Positions 19,363 to 29,264 of a stretch of DNA of 64,000 nucleotides are shown piece after piece. A program made the position numbers and the translations under genes. Below the pieces are notes generated by a model, which did not search any database, was not told the DNA's origin, and saw nothing but the letters and a program-made list of their open reading frames with translations. The DNA comes from Paulinella micropora (Eukaryota; Cercozoa; Imbricatea; Euglyphida), in assembly GCA_009731375.1 (NCBI GenBank), contig BJOX01000024.1, positions 1,335,907-1,399,906 on the forward strand, written 5' to 3'. Each line of letters starts with the position of its first letter. The first letter of the stretch is position 1.

Positions 19363-20710
19363 TCCCTCTAGTTCCTGAACCTCAACTACTTTCTCTTTTC
19401 GTTTTAGTTCACTATGCAGTCGTGATGGTGGTTGTTGTGCTTGTGGTGGTTGTTGTTATGCCTGTCGTCTTATTCGTTTTCCTTCTTGAACTCTGTTAGC
19501 TTCTGTGATCTTGTCACTCTGCTCCCATGTTCTTCCTATACTAGGCTGCTCACTCTCTTCATATGCTCTTCTCTCATGTTGTGCTTGAGGGTCAGATGCA
19601 TCTGTGAGTGCGTGTGCATGTCCTAGTCCTGTGTTGATTGTCTGTGGGGTTGTGTCGGTGGGATGGGGTGCAGCTGTCGGTGTGGCGTTGATGTCCTGTG
19701 TTGAAAAGCTATCTTGTGTTTGTGTGTGTTTGTGATCTATGCTGACTCCCCCTGTGTCCCCTCCAAACCCCCCCTGTCCTTGCTGACTATCTGACTGACT
19801 AACATCATCGACATGGTCATATGTGTCGTCATCGTCATAAGTCTGTGTCGTGTCCTCTTGTGTGTGGGTGGTAGTGACTGTGGTGGGTTGGAGTGTGTTT
19901 GTTCAACATCGACATCCTTACTCTCACTCTCCCCCTCAGCTACATCCTCATCCCACTTGACGGTTCTCTCTGGATGTGCTTCCTTCCCTATCACGTACGG
20001 GTTAAACCGAACGTTTCTACCTCCTGTTACTACTTTTCTACCGCCCCACACTCTATACAACTCTCTAAATAAGTCATACCCTACTAGCATAACTTTCTTT
20101 CCTCTAAACTGTCCCTTTCTACCTTTGCCTGTATACATTACCCCCATGCAACCTATCGGTCTAAGGTGTCTTAAAAACGGTTTCGTTCCAATAACTGCTC
20201 AAATGGGGACATCCCCTTCCTTGGCCCTTGGTGGCAGGCAAAATGTTATGTAGAGTGGTTGCCGAATGCTCCATCTCTGCCCAGAAAGAAATGGGCAGGT
20301 GGGCATGGTAACGCATGGCTCTTGCGGCCCCAGCCGTAATGTCATTGGCTTTTTCAGCGATTGGGTTACCATCCTTGTCCCCCGTTGCTGACGTTTTCCA
20401 AATGAACTGACTAGGCTTCCACCACTCAATCACCTCTTTCGATCAAACTCTTGATCACATCTAATTTCTTGTACTTTGTTTCCTGTCTGTCTCTCATAAA
20501 ATGCTACCGCCTGCTTAATGCAGTCAATAAATTCGTTCTTATGCGCAAGATAGTAATCCTTAATAAACAACGAGTAATCGTCCGTAACCGAAAATTTGTG
20601 TCTCTTACCGTGTACTGACCGTGCTGACCACGTTCCGGTGTCTATGTGTAATACTACTCCTGGCTTACTAGCTCTCTCTCTATCTTATTAACTTTAAACC
20701 TAGGCAACTG
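19363..20710 (-). pseudogene. Copia integrase and C-terminal linker, frameshifted
   Basis: Would insert the cDNA. From the N-terminal end it has the pre-integrase zinc-site half VCESCMIGKAKQLPRF (about 20705-20750). The catalytic core follows with DTGTWSARSVHGKRHKF (first Asp), RCDQEF (second Asp) and the NPIAEKAN/ARAMRYHAHLPISFW region holding the Glu. Next is the GKKVMLVGYDLFRELYRVWG strand, typical of the Copia integrase C-terminal fold. The linker to RT is low complexity, with many Asp/Glu/Ser and Thr. Frame changes occur near 20435, 20680 and 20155, so it cannot be expressed as one protein. Confidence 0.75.
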
Positions 20711-20759
20711 TTTTGCCTTACCTATCATGCATGATTCACAAACTCTACTTTCTTCTCGT

Positions 20760-21360
20760 CTCCTACTAGCTTTATGCCTAGTAATGCTTTGCCAAAGCTC
20801 TCATCTTCTTAATGCTATAGTGTCCACTGTCACATGCATAATGGAACAATTCTATATATACCGTTCTAATGGCACCAGGCTCGCAGGGATAAGACGCATA
20901 CAGCGTTACCTCCCCTGTTTTGCCCTCTGTCTGTCTACGCTCCTGTCTTTCTCTTTTGGTGTTTCCCTCCCCTTTTACCCCACCACACCCCTATTCTTAT
21001 TCTGTGGGTGTTCATAACGCTCGCTGATGTTTAATGGGGTGTCAAATTCATCGTCCCACCTATAAAGGAGGGTTGACATGAGCCTACCTCTGACAAGTTC
21101 GTTTTTCTCCACTAGTCTTATGGGGTGTTTGAGTATGACCAACTGTCCATTTTGGTGAATGATAGTATTAGACCGATGATTGGTATTATCCATCCTGCCG
21201 GTTGAAGCAATATTCACGGGTAACCTGGCGTCAAGGAGCATGGGCCTTGACACCGTAATTGGTCTGCCGTGTTCATTGATACGCGTCACTCTTGCCGTCC
21301 CCTCCTGTCCTATCTCAAACTCTCCCTTACCTGTTATTTCAACTCACAACAACATGCATT
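20760..21360 (-). pseudogene. Copia region between protease and integrase
   Basis: Open stretch at 20975-21350 on the minus strand. It begins VEITGKGEFEI, the strand that follows the protease active site in Copia proteins. It continues through RPMLLDARLPVNIAS to the pre-integrase region. Its upstream neighbour, the protease active site, is on the opposite strand. Confidence 0.6.
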
Positions 21361-21697
21361 AGGGAAAGCAGTGGTGAAGTGAAGAGAGTGAGTGAAGGGA
21401 TTAGTGCTAGATGAGTTTTTGACAGATGTGGTGAGAGCGATAGAGGGAGTGTATATAGCACACGAGGCACGCACGACACTATCCCCACCAACACAGACCC
21501 AAAATAGCAACACCGCACAGCCACCAGCACCATCACAACACAGGAACAGCAAACAGAACTATGCACTAGTGTTAGATGGGGAAGGGGGGCGAGACAGAAA
21601 GAGCACGATAGTTCAGGATAGCGGGTCGTCCCGAGACATAGCATGCAACCCTGAAATATTACACGACATCAAGCCCGTACCCCCTGTCAAGCTTTGA
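21361..21697 (+). pseudogene. Inverted protease segment of the Copia element
   Basis: Here the plus strand reads ALVLDGEGG, then STIVQDSGSSRDIACN, with the D-S-G active-site triad (21617-21625) and the residue spacing of a Copia aspartic protease. Flanking Gag (right) and GKGEFEI (left) read on the minus strand. Exchanging strands here restores the normal order Gag, protease, pre-integrase, so the segment has been inverted in place. Breakpoints are near 21360 and 21697, accurate to perhaps 15 bases. Confidence 0.65.
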
Positions 21698-22950
21698 GCG
21701 AGCTGTGCTATGTCTTTGAAAGTGATGATGGGTGGTGTGTTGGTGTGTGGTTGAGTTTGAGGTGTTGGACCTGGTTGTGGTGTTGGGGTTGCTGCCGTGC
21801 CTCCCCGCTGCTTCTTCTTGGCCTCCCCGGTCCCTACGGCAACACTGGGCAGTCCGGCAGATGCCGGACTCCCACCCGCATCGTGAGTCTTCTTCATAAT
21901 GCCATGCTTCTGAAAATATTTCTTAACATTCCCTTTTCGCGTAAATGTCAGAAATTCCGAGTCTACGTCATCATCGTCCAAACATGCTGCCATAGCCATA
22001 TCATGTCTGATCTCATCAGAACATCTAAAGTCATTCTCATCTGCGACATCATAATCCTCCATCTCTTCTTCATCTTCTTCTTCCTTACTACTCTCTCTTT
22101 GCATTGGCGTGTTAGCTGTTTGCGTGACTTGTGCGAATGATGCGGTGTGAGGTGTTTGTGTGGTGGAGGTGTGTTTTTGCGGTGATGTCTCTAGACGCTT
22201 ACTCCCCCTCACTTCCTTTTTCACTCCTGTTTTGCTCATTCTCTCCCTCCCTCTGTGGAGTTTGGTCGGTGAATGTGGTAGTGAGGTTGTGCGGTATGAC
22301 TATGCCTCTCGCCTTTGCATCTTCTCGCAAACCTCTCTCGTCTGGATAGTAAGGGGATTTAGGGGGACGGAGGTCTGGGCTGACAGCTAGGTCAAGCAAA
22401 GGATATTCTTTGTCTTGCTTTTTCGCGTGATAACCGCAAAATAACCCGTAGGTCAACCTAGAAGCTTGCTCAGCATTTGGACCCCTCTTGTCTTTCTCAA
22501 GTGAGATCTGACAAGGACTATTCTTTTTGTTTTTCCCGTGACACTTAAGGGACCTCGGTCTGTCTCGGCTGTGCCTCTCAATGGTTGTCAGAGGCGTTTT
22601 GGGGACTGAGTTATGACGCTGTGGGGTGTTTGTGGAGGTGTCCCTGGTTAACTGACTATGAGAGCGTGAGATTGGTGTGGCGGAGGGACTCCCTCCGTCA
22701 CTTCGATTTGTTGACAGGGGACGAACACCTGGCTCAGTCTGAGGTTCCCCAGACTCGACATTCGCTCTCTCCCTGCCTCTCTCTTCGTCAGGGGTTTCTC
22801 CAGGGTCGTCTAGGACATCTCCCCCATGAAGACCAGTAAAGCGTCACTATCTGTTTCTGTGTCCCCTTCTTGTTCTTTCTCTCTAATGAGGTTCATGTCT
22901 TTGTCTTTGCGAGACTTTTTGTTTTTGTTGCTCTGGGTTTTCCCTTTTAC
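21698..22950 (-). pseudogene. Copia Gag-Pol linker, low complexity
   Basis: Minus-strand open stretches. 21698-22239 has acidic EEEDEEEMEDYDVADEND and Thr/Pro/Gln-rich parts (TPTPQPGPTPQTQPHTN). 22199-22456 overlaps it in another frame and has Cys/His and Pro-rich sequence. The rest to 22950 is broken. It links the zinc knuckle to the protease. No catalytic motif was seen. Confidence 0.5.
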
Positions 22951-22953
22951 TTT

Positions 22954-24157
22954 TTATTGTCGTTCTTGTTCACTCGCTTGACTTTTCTTTCGGGGTTTCT
23001 TTGTTGGGCAATACTTCTTAGTGTGACCTTTCTCGTTACACTCATAACAAGTGACTTTGAGCCACCACTCCTCCTTCTTCTTGAACTTTCTGTACTTGCC
23101 CTTACCCCCTTCGTTCTCATCTCCCTTAACACCTACCAGGAGGTTTGTCTCCCTCTTCTGCCTCGTGGGCTTTTTCCGGCTTCTCTTTCCTCTCTTCTCC
23201 CTTCCACTTATCCTTTCTCCACAACGCCCATGTGTCTCTTGCACTGTCAACTAGATCATCAAATCCAGGTCTCAGTTTGGTTGGTAGGTTGAAGTAAAGT
23301 GCTTTGAAATTCTCTCCATATGCGGGGTGTTTTGCAAGCTTACCTAGCAGGGCTCTTATGAGGTCATCTTCGTCAAATGGATGAGTTCTGTGACTCTCTA
23401 CCTCTCCCTTCATTGCAACATAATCATTCAACCATGCATCAACGCTGTCAGGGTTTTGGATACATGTTCTCGAGAAGTTGCGCCTTTATGTTCTTGTTAA
23501 CCCCGGAGATTGAGCCAAACTTGGCCCTTACTGCCTCTATCAGCTCTATCGGGCCTGTGACTGTCTTAGTACGTAAGTATCGAACGACAACAGGGTGAGA
23601 AAAAGCAACAGACAGAATGAGTTGTAGTGTTCGCATGCGCTCATAATGCTTCTTCTCTTTCTGTACTACTTTCACTCTTAGTGTGTGTGCACGTTTCGAC
23701 TGTCTTTGTTTCTCACGTTTCAATTTCTTAGCTCTTTTCTCTCTCCATTGTTTCTTTTGTTCGTCAGTTAGCTTAGCCCATTCCTTCGGTTTGTCTTCAG
23801 CGGGCGTTTTGCCGTCATCTTTCTTCGTCTTTGGTCTCTCCCATCTGACACATTGCCTTCATCGTCAGAATTGGTATCAGGGGTATCCTCTGAATCCGGT
23901 TCATCAGGCAACTCCCTCTCCTCAATCTCCCGTGCTTTCGCTGGATCATAAGGATTAACCTTTGCTTTTGTTGGGTCTTCAAATGCCAGCGTAATGCACT
24001 CACCATGCCAGGCACTGATGCCCTTTGCATAGTTCACTAGCTTGTAACGGAAGTCGGAATAATTCCGAGACGTACCATCCAACTGCGGGATGTACTCTTG
24101 CTTTAAACCCACTGTTTTCTCAGTTCCAAGGCTCGTAACCTTTGGGAAGCTACCCAT
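22954..24157 (-). pseudogene. Copia Gag with CCHC zinc knuckle, frameshifted
   Basis: Forms the element's capsid and packages its RNA. The ATG at 24155-24157 opens MGSFPKVTSLGTEK and then a conserved YIPQLDGTSRNYSDF (the 'Copia gag N-terminal' pattern). An acidic segment (EREIEERELPDEPDSEDT-like) leads to a frame change near 23830. The middle part (23448-23723) holds KAQLLENM. A one-base shift near 23455-23465 leads to DAWLNDYVAMKGEVESHRTH and the helical core. After another shift near 23150 the zinc knuckle C-Y-E-C-N-E-K-G-H-T-K-K-Y-C (23008-23049) follows. The first two breaks recur identically in the tandem copy. Confidence 0.8.
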
Positions 24158-25436
24158 CGTGGAACCTTTACCGACCCCTTTCAGGATCTATCCGGGCTAC
24201 CTAGCAAGACTATCACACAGTATGGAAACGCACTTTAATAACTCGTATAATAAAAGAACTGACTCTTTGACTTCCACGTCACAAACTGACTAACTTAGGT
24301 ACAGGTCTTACGCATTTTCACTTAACATTGGTATTATTGACTGTCCGGCCTATTGACAAATCAACTACCTAAGTAACGGTGAATTGAATTCAAATAGTAA
24401 TGACCAACGATTAATATATCATGGGTAAGAAGCTGGCAATATAAAGATACTGTAGAATATTAATAATAAAGGTCCATTCGAGTCTCAAAATTTTAGTTTT
24501 GGTAACACTTTTCAAAAGTACGCCTCGCTATTTCTAATTTTCAGAACTTGATAGTTATTTATTATATTATTAACAGGGGTTTACCGGACCACAAGTGACA
24601 TACGATGGACCGTGCCTACTGATACTCTAAGTACTCAGGCTACTAGTATATGTTGCTTCGCATCATGATTCTTTCCCTTTTCCTCTGACCGACCCGATAG
24701 TATAATTTTTTCCTCAGCCGGGCTCGTTTTCTTGAAGTCTGACTCAAGTAACTTTGTTACAAAGTTGTCCCGCTAACGCAGTCTGTGTCCCTCACTGTAC
24801 TCTTAAAGCCTTCGGTTCAACTGAGAGACCGGCCGGGTTCGTGAAAAAAAAAACTTGAAAAAAAAAGAAACTTGAAAATTAACATCATAATGCTCACAGC
24901 TTCAACCGCCGTTCTTCTTCTATATTAATACTTCTCCTGAAGTTCCTCTACCCTTTTCTTCGTCCGAAGTTGATCACTGATTTTTTTTAAATATTAATAC
25001 TAAGTTTCCAATTCAAGTAGCGGTGATGGCTGAGACGGTAAGTTGAAAAGCTGTGCCACTACTGGCAGTCACGGTACCAGAACAAGTAAAATTGACTCGG
25101 ACTGCATTAATAACAAATAATACTATTATAATAATAGTATTATATTATAACAACTACTACTAACGGACTCATGATAATTAAATAATAGTAGACTCGTGAC
25201 TCGTGACATAACTGAGAAGAAAGGGTCTAATTAACTTATGATGTCCAATTATAATAATAGATTATTAATATTAATAAAATCCTTCATTGCTCCGTATTCT
25301 CCACACCAAAAGAAAACAGAAAGACCCGAACGGTAAGTATTGCCATCCATTATATACCGGGTGGGCCGGCATATAAATACCGGTTGTATTAATCTAATCA
25401 CCTAGTCAACTTCCTAAGGTTCTGACACTGATCACT
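23169..25436. repeat. Tandem duplication, left copy (2268 bp)
   Basis: Contains the 5' two-thirds of Copia gag, the Copia leader and 1.0 kb of AT-rich flank. It is repeated head-to-tail at 25437-27704. I found one difference by eye (C at about 25326 against G at about 27594). Confidence 0.95.
24411..25436. other. AT-rich flank beside the Copia element
   Basis: No coding signal. It contains the palindrome AATACTATTATAATAATAGTATT near 25120 and several TAATA runs. Homology with the other Copia 5' ends stops at 24410. Confidence 0.5.
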
Positions 25437-27704
25437 GCTTTTTCCGGCTTCTCTTTCCTCTCTTCTCCCTTCCACTTATCCTTTCTCCACAACGCCCATG
25501 TGTCTCTTGCACTGTCAACTAGATCATCAAATCCAGGTCTCAGTTTGGTTGGTAGGTTGAAGTAAAGTGCTTTGAAATTCTCTCCATATGCGGGGTGTTT
25601 TGCAAGCTTACCTAGCAGGGCTCTTATGAGGTCATCTTCGTCAAATGGATGAGTTCTGTGACTCTCTACCTCTCCCTTCATTGCAACATAATCATTCAAC
25701 CATGCATCAACGCTGTCAGGGTTTTGGATACATGTTCTCGAGAAGTTGCGCCTTTATGTTCTTGTTAACCCCGGAGATTGAGCCAAACTTGGCCCTTACT
25801 GCCTCTATCAGCTCTATCGGGCCTGTGACTGTCTTAGTACGTAAGTATCGAACGACAACAGGGTGAGAAAAAGCAACAGACAGAATGAGTTGTAGTGTTC
25901 GCATGCGCTCATAATGCTTCTTCTCTTTCTGTACTACTTTCACTCTTAGTGTGTGTGCACGTTTCGACTGTCTTTGTTTCTCACGTTTCAATTTCTTAGC
26001 TCTTTTCTCTCTCCATTGTTTCTTTTGTTCGTCAGTTAGCTTAGCCCATTCCTTCGGTTTGTCTTCAGCGGGCGTTTTGCCGTCATCTTTCTTCGTCTTT
26101 GGTCTCTCCCATCTGACACATTGCCTTCATCGTCAGAATTGGTATCAGGGGTATCCTCTGAATCCGGTTCATCAGGCAACTCCCTCTCCTCAATCTCCCG
26201 TGCTTTCGCTGGATCATAAGGATTAACCTTTGCTTTTGTTGGGTCTTCAAATGCCAGCGTAATGCACTCACCATGCCAGGCACTGATGCCCTTTGCATAG
26301 TTCACTAGCTTGTAACGGAAGTCGGAATAATTCCGAGACGTACCATCCAACTGCGGGATGTACTCTTGCTTTAAACCCACTGTTTTCTCAGTTCCAAGGC
26401 TCGTAACCTTTGGGAAGCTACCCATCGTGGAACCTTTACCGACCCCTTTCAGGATCTATCCGGGCTACCTAGCAAGACTATCACACAGTATGGAAACGCA
26501 CTTTAATAACTCGTATAATAAAAGAACTGACTCTTTGACTTCCACGTCACAAACTGACTAACTTAGGTACAGGTCTTACGCATTTTCACTTAACATTGGT
26601 ATTATTGACTGTCCGGCCTATTGACAAATCAACTACCTAAGTAACGGTGAATTGAATTCAAATAGTAATGACCAACGATTAATATATCATGGGTAAGAAG
26701 CTGGCAATATAAAGATACTGTAGAATATTAATAATAAAGGTCCATTCGAGTCTCAAAATTTTAGTTTTGGTAACACTTTTCAAAAGTACGCCTCGCTATT
26801 TCTAATTTTCAGAACTTGATAGTTATTTATTATATTATTAACAGGGGTTTACCGGACCACAAGTGACATACGATGGACCGTGCCTACTGATACTCTAAGT
26901 ACTCAGGCTACTAGTATATGTTGCTTCGCATCATGATTCTTTCCCTTTTCCTCTGACCGACCCGATAGTATAATTTTTTCCTCAGCCGGGCTCGTTTTCT
27001 TGAAGTCTGACTCAAGTAACTTTGTTACAAAGTTGTCCCGCTAACGCAGTCTGTGTCCCTCACTGTACTCTTAAAGCCTTCGGTTCAACTGAGAGACCGG
27101 CCGGGTTCGTGAAAAAAAAAACTTGAAAAAAAAAGAAACTTGAAAATTAACATCATAATGCTCACAGCTTCAACCGCCGTTCTTCTTCTATATTAATACT
27201 TCTCCTGAAGTTCCTCTACCCTTTTCTTCGTCCGAAGTTGATCACTGATTTTTTTTAAATATTAATACTAAGTTTCCAATTCAAGTAGCGGTGATGGCTG
27301 AGACGGTAAGTTGAAAAGCTGTGCCACTACTGGCAGTCACGGTACCAGAACAAGTAAAATTGACTCGGACTGCATTAATAACAAATAATACTATTATAAT
27401 AATAGTATTATATTATAACAACTACTACTAACGGACTCATGATAATTAAATAATAGTAGACTCGTGACTCGTGACATAACTGAGAAGAAAGGGTCTAATT
27501 AACTTATGATGTCCAATTATAATAATAGATTATTAATATTAATAAAATCCTTCATTGCTCCGTATTCTCCACACCAAAAGAAAACAGAAAGACCGGAACG
27601 GTAAGTATTGCCATCCATTATATACCGGGTGGGCCGGCATATAAATACCGGTTGTATTAATCTAATCACCTAGTCAACTTCCTAAGGTTCTGACACTGAT
27701 CACT
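25437..27704. repeat. Tandem duplication, right copy (2268 bp)
   Basis: Repeats 23169-25436, including the gag start at 26425 (minus strand), its frameshifts and the leader. The junction reads GATCACT|GCTTTTTCCGG. Confidence 0.95.
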
Positions 27705-28282
27705 CAGGCCACAGATAGAGATTACGAAGCAACCACACGTAGCAACTGCATTAGTCTGAGCGGGCTGAGTACATTCCAAGGTGAATGTGTCGGAGAAATA
27801 GCTATTAATTAGAAATACTAGAATCCTTGATTTATCAATACATGTACTATTGAATGTTGGTACTGAGATGGCGTAGCTCCTTCGATGGCAAAGCTAAAAA
27901 TTAACTGTGACGTTACTGGGCACACTTAAGTGCTTGTCTCATAATATTACCACAGAAGGTTCCCACGACCAATTCCCAGCTCCGAGAAGTTTCTCAATAT
28001 ATTAATAGTACTACTTAATGAAAAATGATAAACGCGAGAAATTTTGCTCAAGGCCAAAATGTTGCTAACTACATCCAAGAGGCAAAATGCACGACTTTGC
28101 TGACTACGTTCTTAGCGATCGCAGTGCTATGACAACGCTGCAGCGATCATTAAAAAGCTCAGGTACCAGAGCATTCAAATGAAGTAATGCACATTTTTGT
28201 ATCTGGATGGAGATGGATAGACAGACGAGCTCGAAGTTGCACGATTTTGCCCAGCACTGTCGTCGGAAAAAAATGATGAAAA
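27705..28282. other. Unique AT-rich sequence, no gene seen
   Basis: Complex DNA to the right of the tandem duplication and downstream of the minus-strand host-gene candidate. I see no reading frame or element. Confidence 0.5.
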
Positions 28283-28358
28283 CTACGCCGCGAATTCCCA
28301 GCTGAGTGCCTTATAGTGGTCCGGGACATCTTCTTCCCTCTTGCGCAGACAACAGTAC
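28283..28358 (-). CDS. Proposed terminal exon of the Asn/Gly-repeat protein (basic tail)
   Basis: An acceptor ATATTTGTGCAG|G (28359-28362 for GCAG) is followed by YCCLRKREEDVPDHYKALSW, then three or four residues and a TAG at 28283-28285. A Cys-Cys then Leu-Arg-Lys-Arg start is what one expects just inside a membrane, next to the hydrophobic helix of the main exon. The link to that exon is inferred, since a 359-base gap and a pyrimidine-rich intron-like stretch lie between them. Confidence 0.4.
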
Positions 28359-28694
28359 CTGCACAAATATTATGTCTTATATCAAAATCATATTTCGCCG
28401 GCCCGGTCATCTCGCAAAACACGCTGAATTTTCGCTTAAAGCATGAAGGGAAAGGGACAGGAAGCGAGAGAGAGAATGCAGAAATAAGAAAGAAAGAAAA
28501 AGAAATGAAGGAAGGAGAAAGAGGAAGAAACGACGAAAGAACAAGACAAAATAATATGAAAGGAAAGAGATTGGCCACATAAGTATATAAATATAAATAT
28601 AAATATAAATATAAATATAAATATAAATATAAATAAATATAAATACATATACATGCACATATGCATGCACACACACACACAAACGCAAACACAA

Positions 28695-28729
<35 letters not shown>

Positions 28730-29264
28730 CATATATATATATATAAGCAAGCAAGAAGGAAGGACAAAGAGAAAAGCAAACACAGTAATGATGATAACCA
28801 GTTGCGAAAAAAGAACGACAAGAAATGAAAAAAAGAACGAGAAAGAAAGAGCTCGTTGCAACAAAGGAAGAAGAGATAGAAAGGAAAGGAACAACAAGAG
28901 GAAAANNNNNNNNNNNNNNNNNNNNNNNNNNNNNNNNNNNNNNNNNNNNNNNNNNNNNNNNNNNNNNNNNNNNNNNNNNNNNNNNNNNNNNNNNNNNNNN
29001 NNNNNNNNNNNNNNNNNNNNNNNNNNNNNNNNNNNNNNNNNNNNNNNNNNNNNNNNNNNNNNNNNNNNNNNNNNNNNNNNNNNNNNNNNNNNNNNNNNNN
29101 NNNNNNNNNNNNNNNNNNNNNNNNNNNNNNNNNNNNNNNNNNNNNNNNNNNNNNNNNNNNNNNNNNNNNNNNNNNNNNNNNNNNNNNNNNNNNNNNNNNN
29201 NNNNNNNNNNNNNNNNNNNNNNNNNNNNNNNNNNNNNNNNNNNNNNNNNNNNNNNNNNNNNNNN
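28359..29264 (-). other. Intron-like region with microsatellites and a 359-base gap
   Basis: Contains purine-rich sequence, (AAATAT)n at 28580-28640, (CA)n and (TA)n at 28670-28745, and N from 28906 to 29264. On the minus strand it is pyrimidine-rich and lies between two proposed exons. Confidence 0.5.

Larger units (their letters stand above)
17396..24410 (-). mobile_element. Decayed Copia (Ty1-type) LTR retrotransposon
   Basis: In minus-strand order it contains leader and gag start (24157), Gag with zinc knuckle, protease (now inverted), pre-integrase zinc site, integrase, RT and RNase H. This is the Copia order, with integrase before RT. The 5' side is cut at about 24410 compared with the two remnants at 6.1 and 6.8 kb. 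The 3' LTR is missing. Many frameshifts, one clear nonsense codon, a 40 bp duplication and an inversion show it is inactive. Its gag 5' half and leader are duplicated in tandem on the right. Confidence 0.85.
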
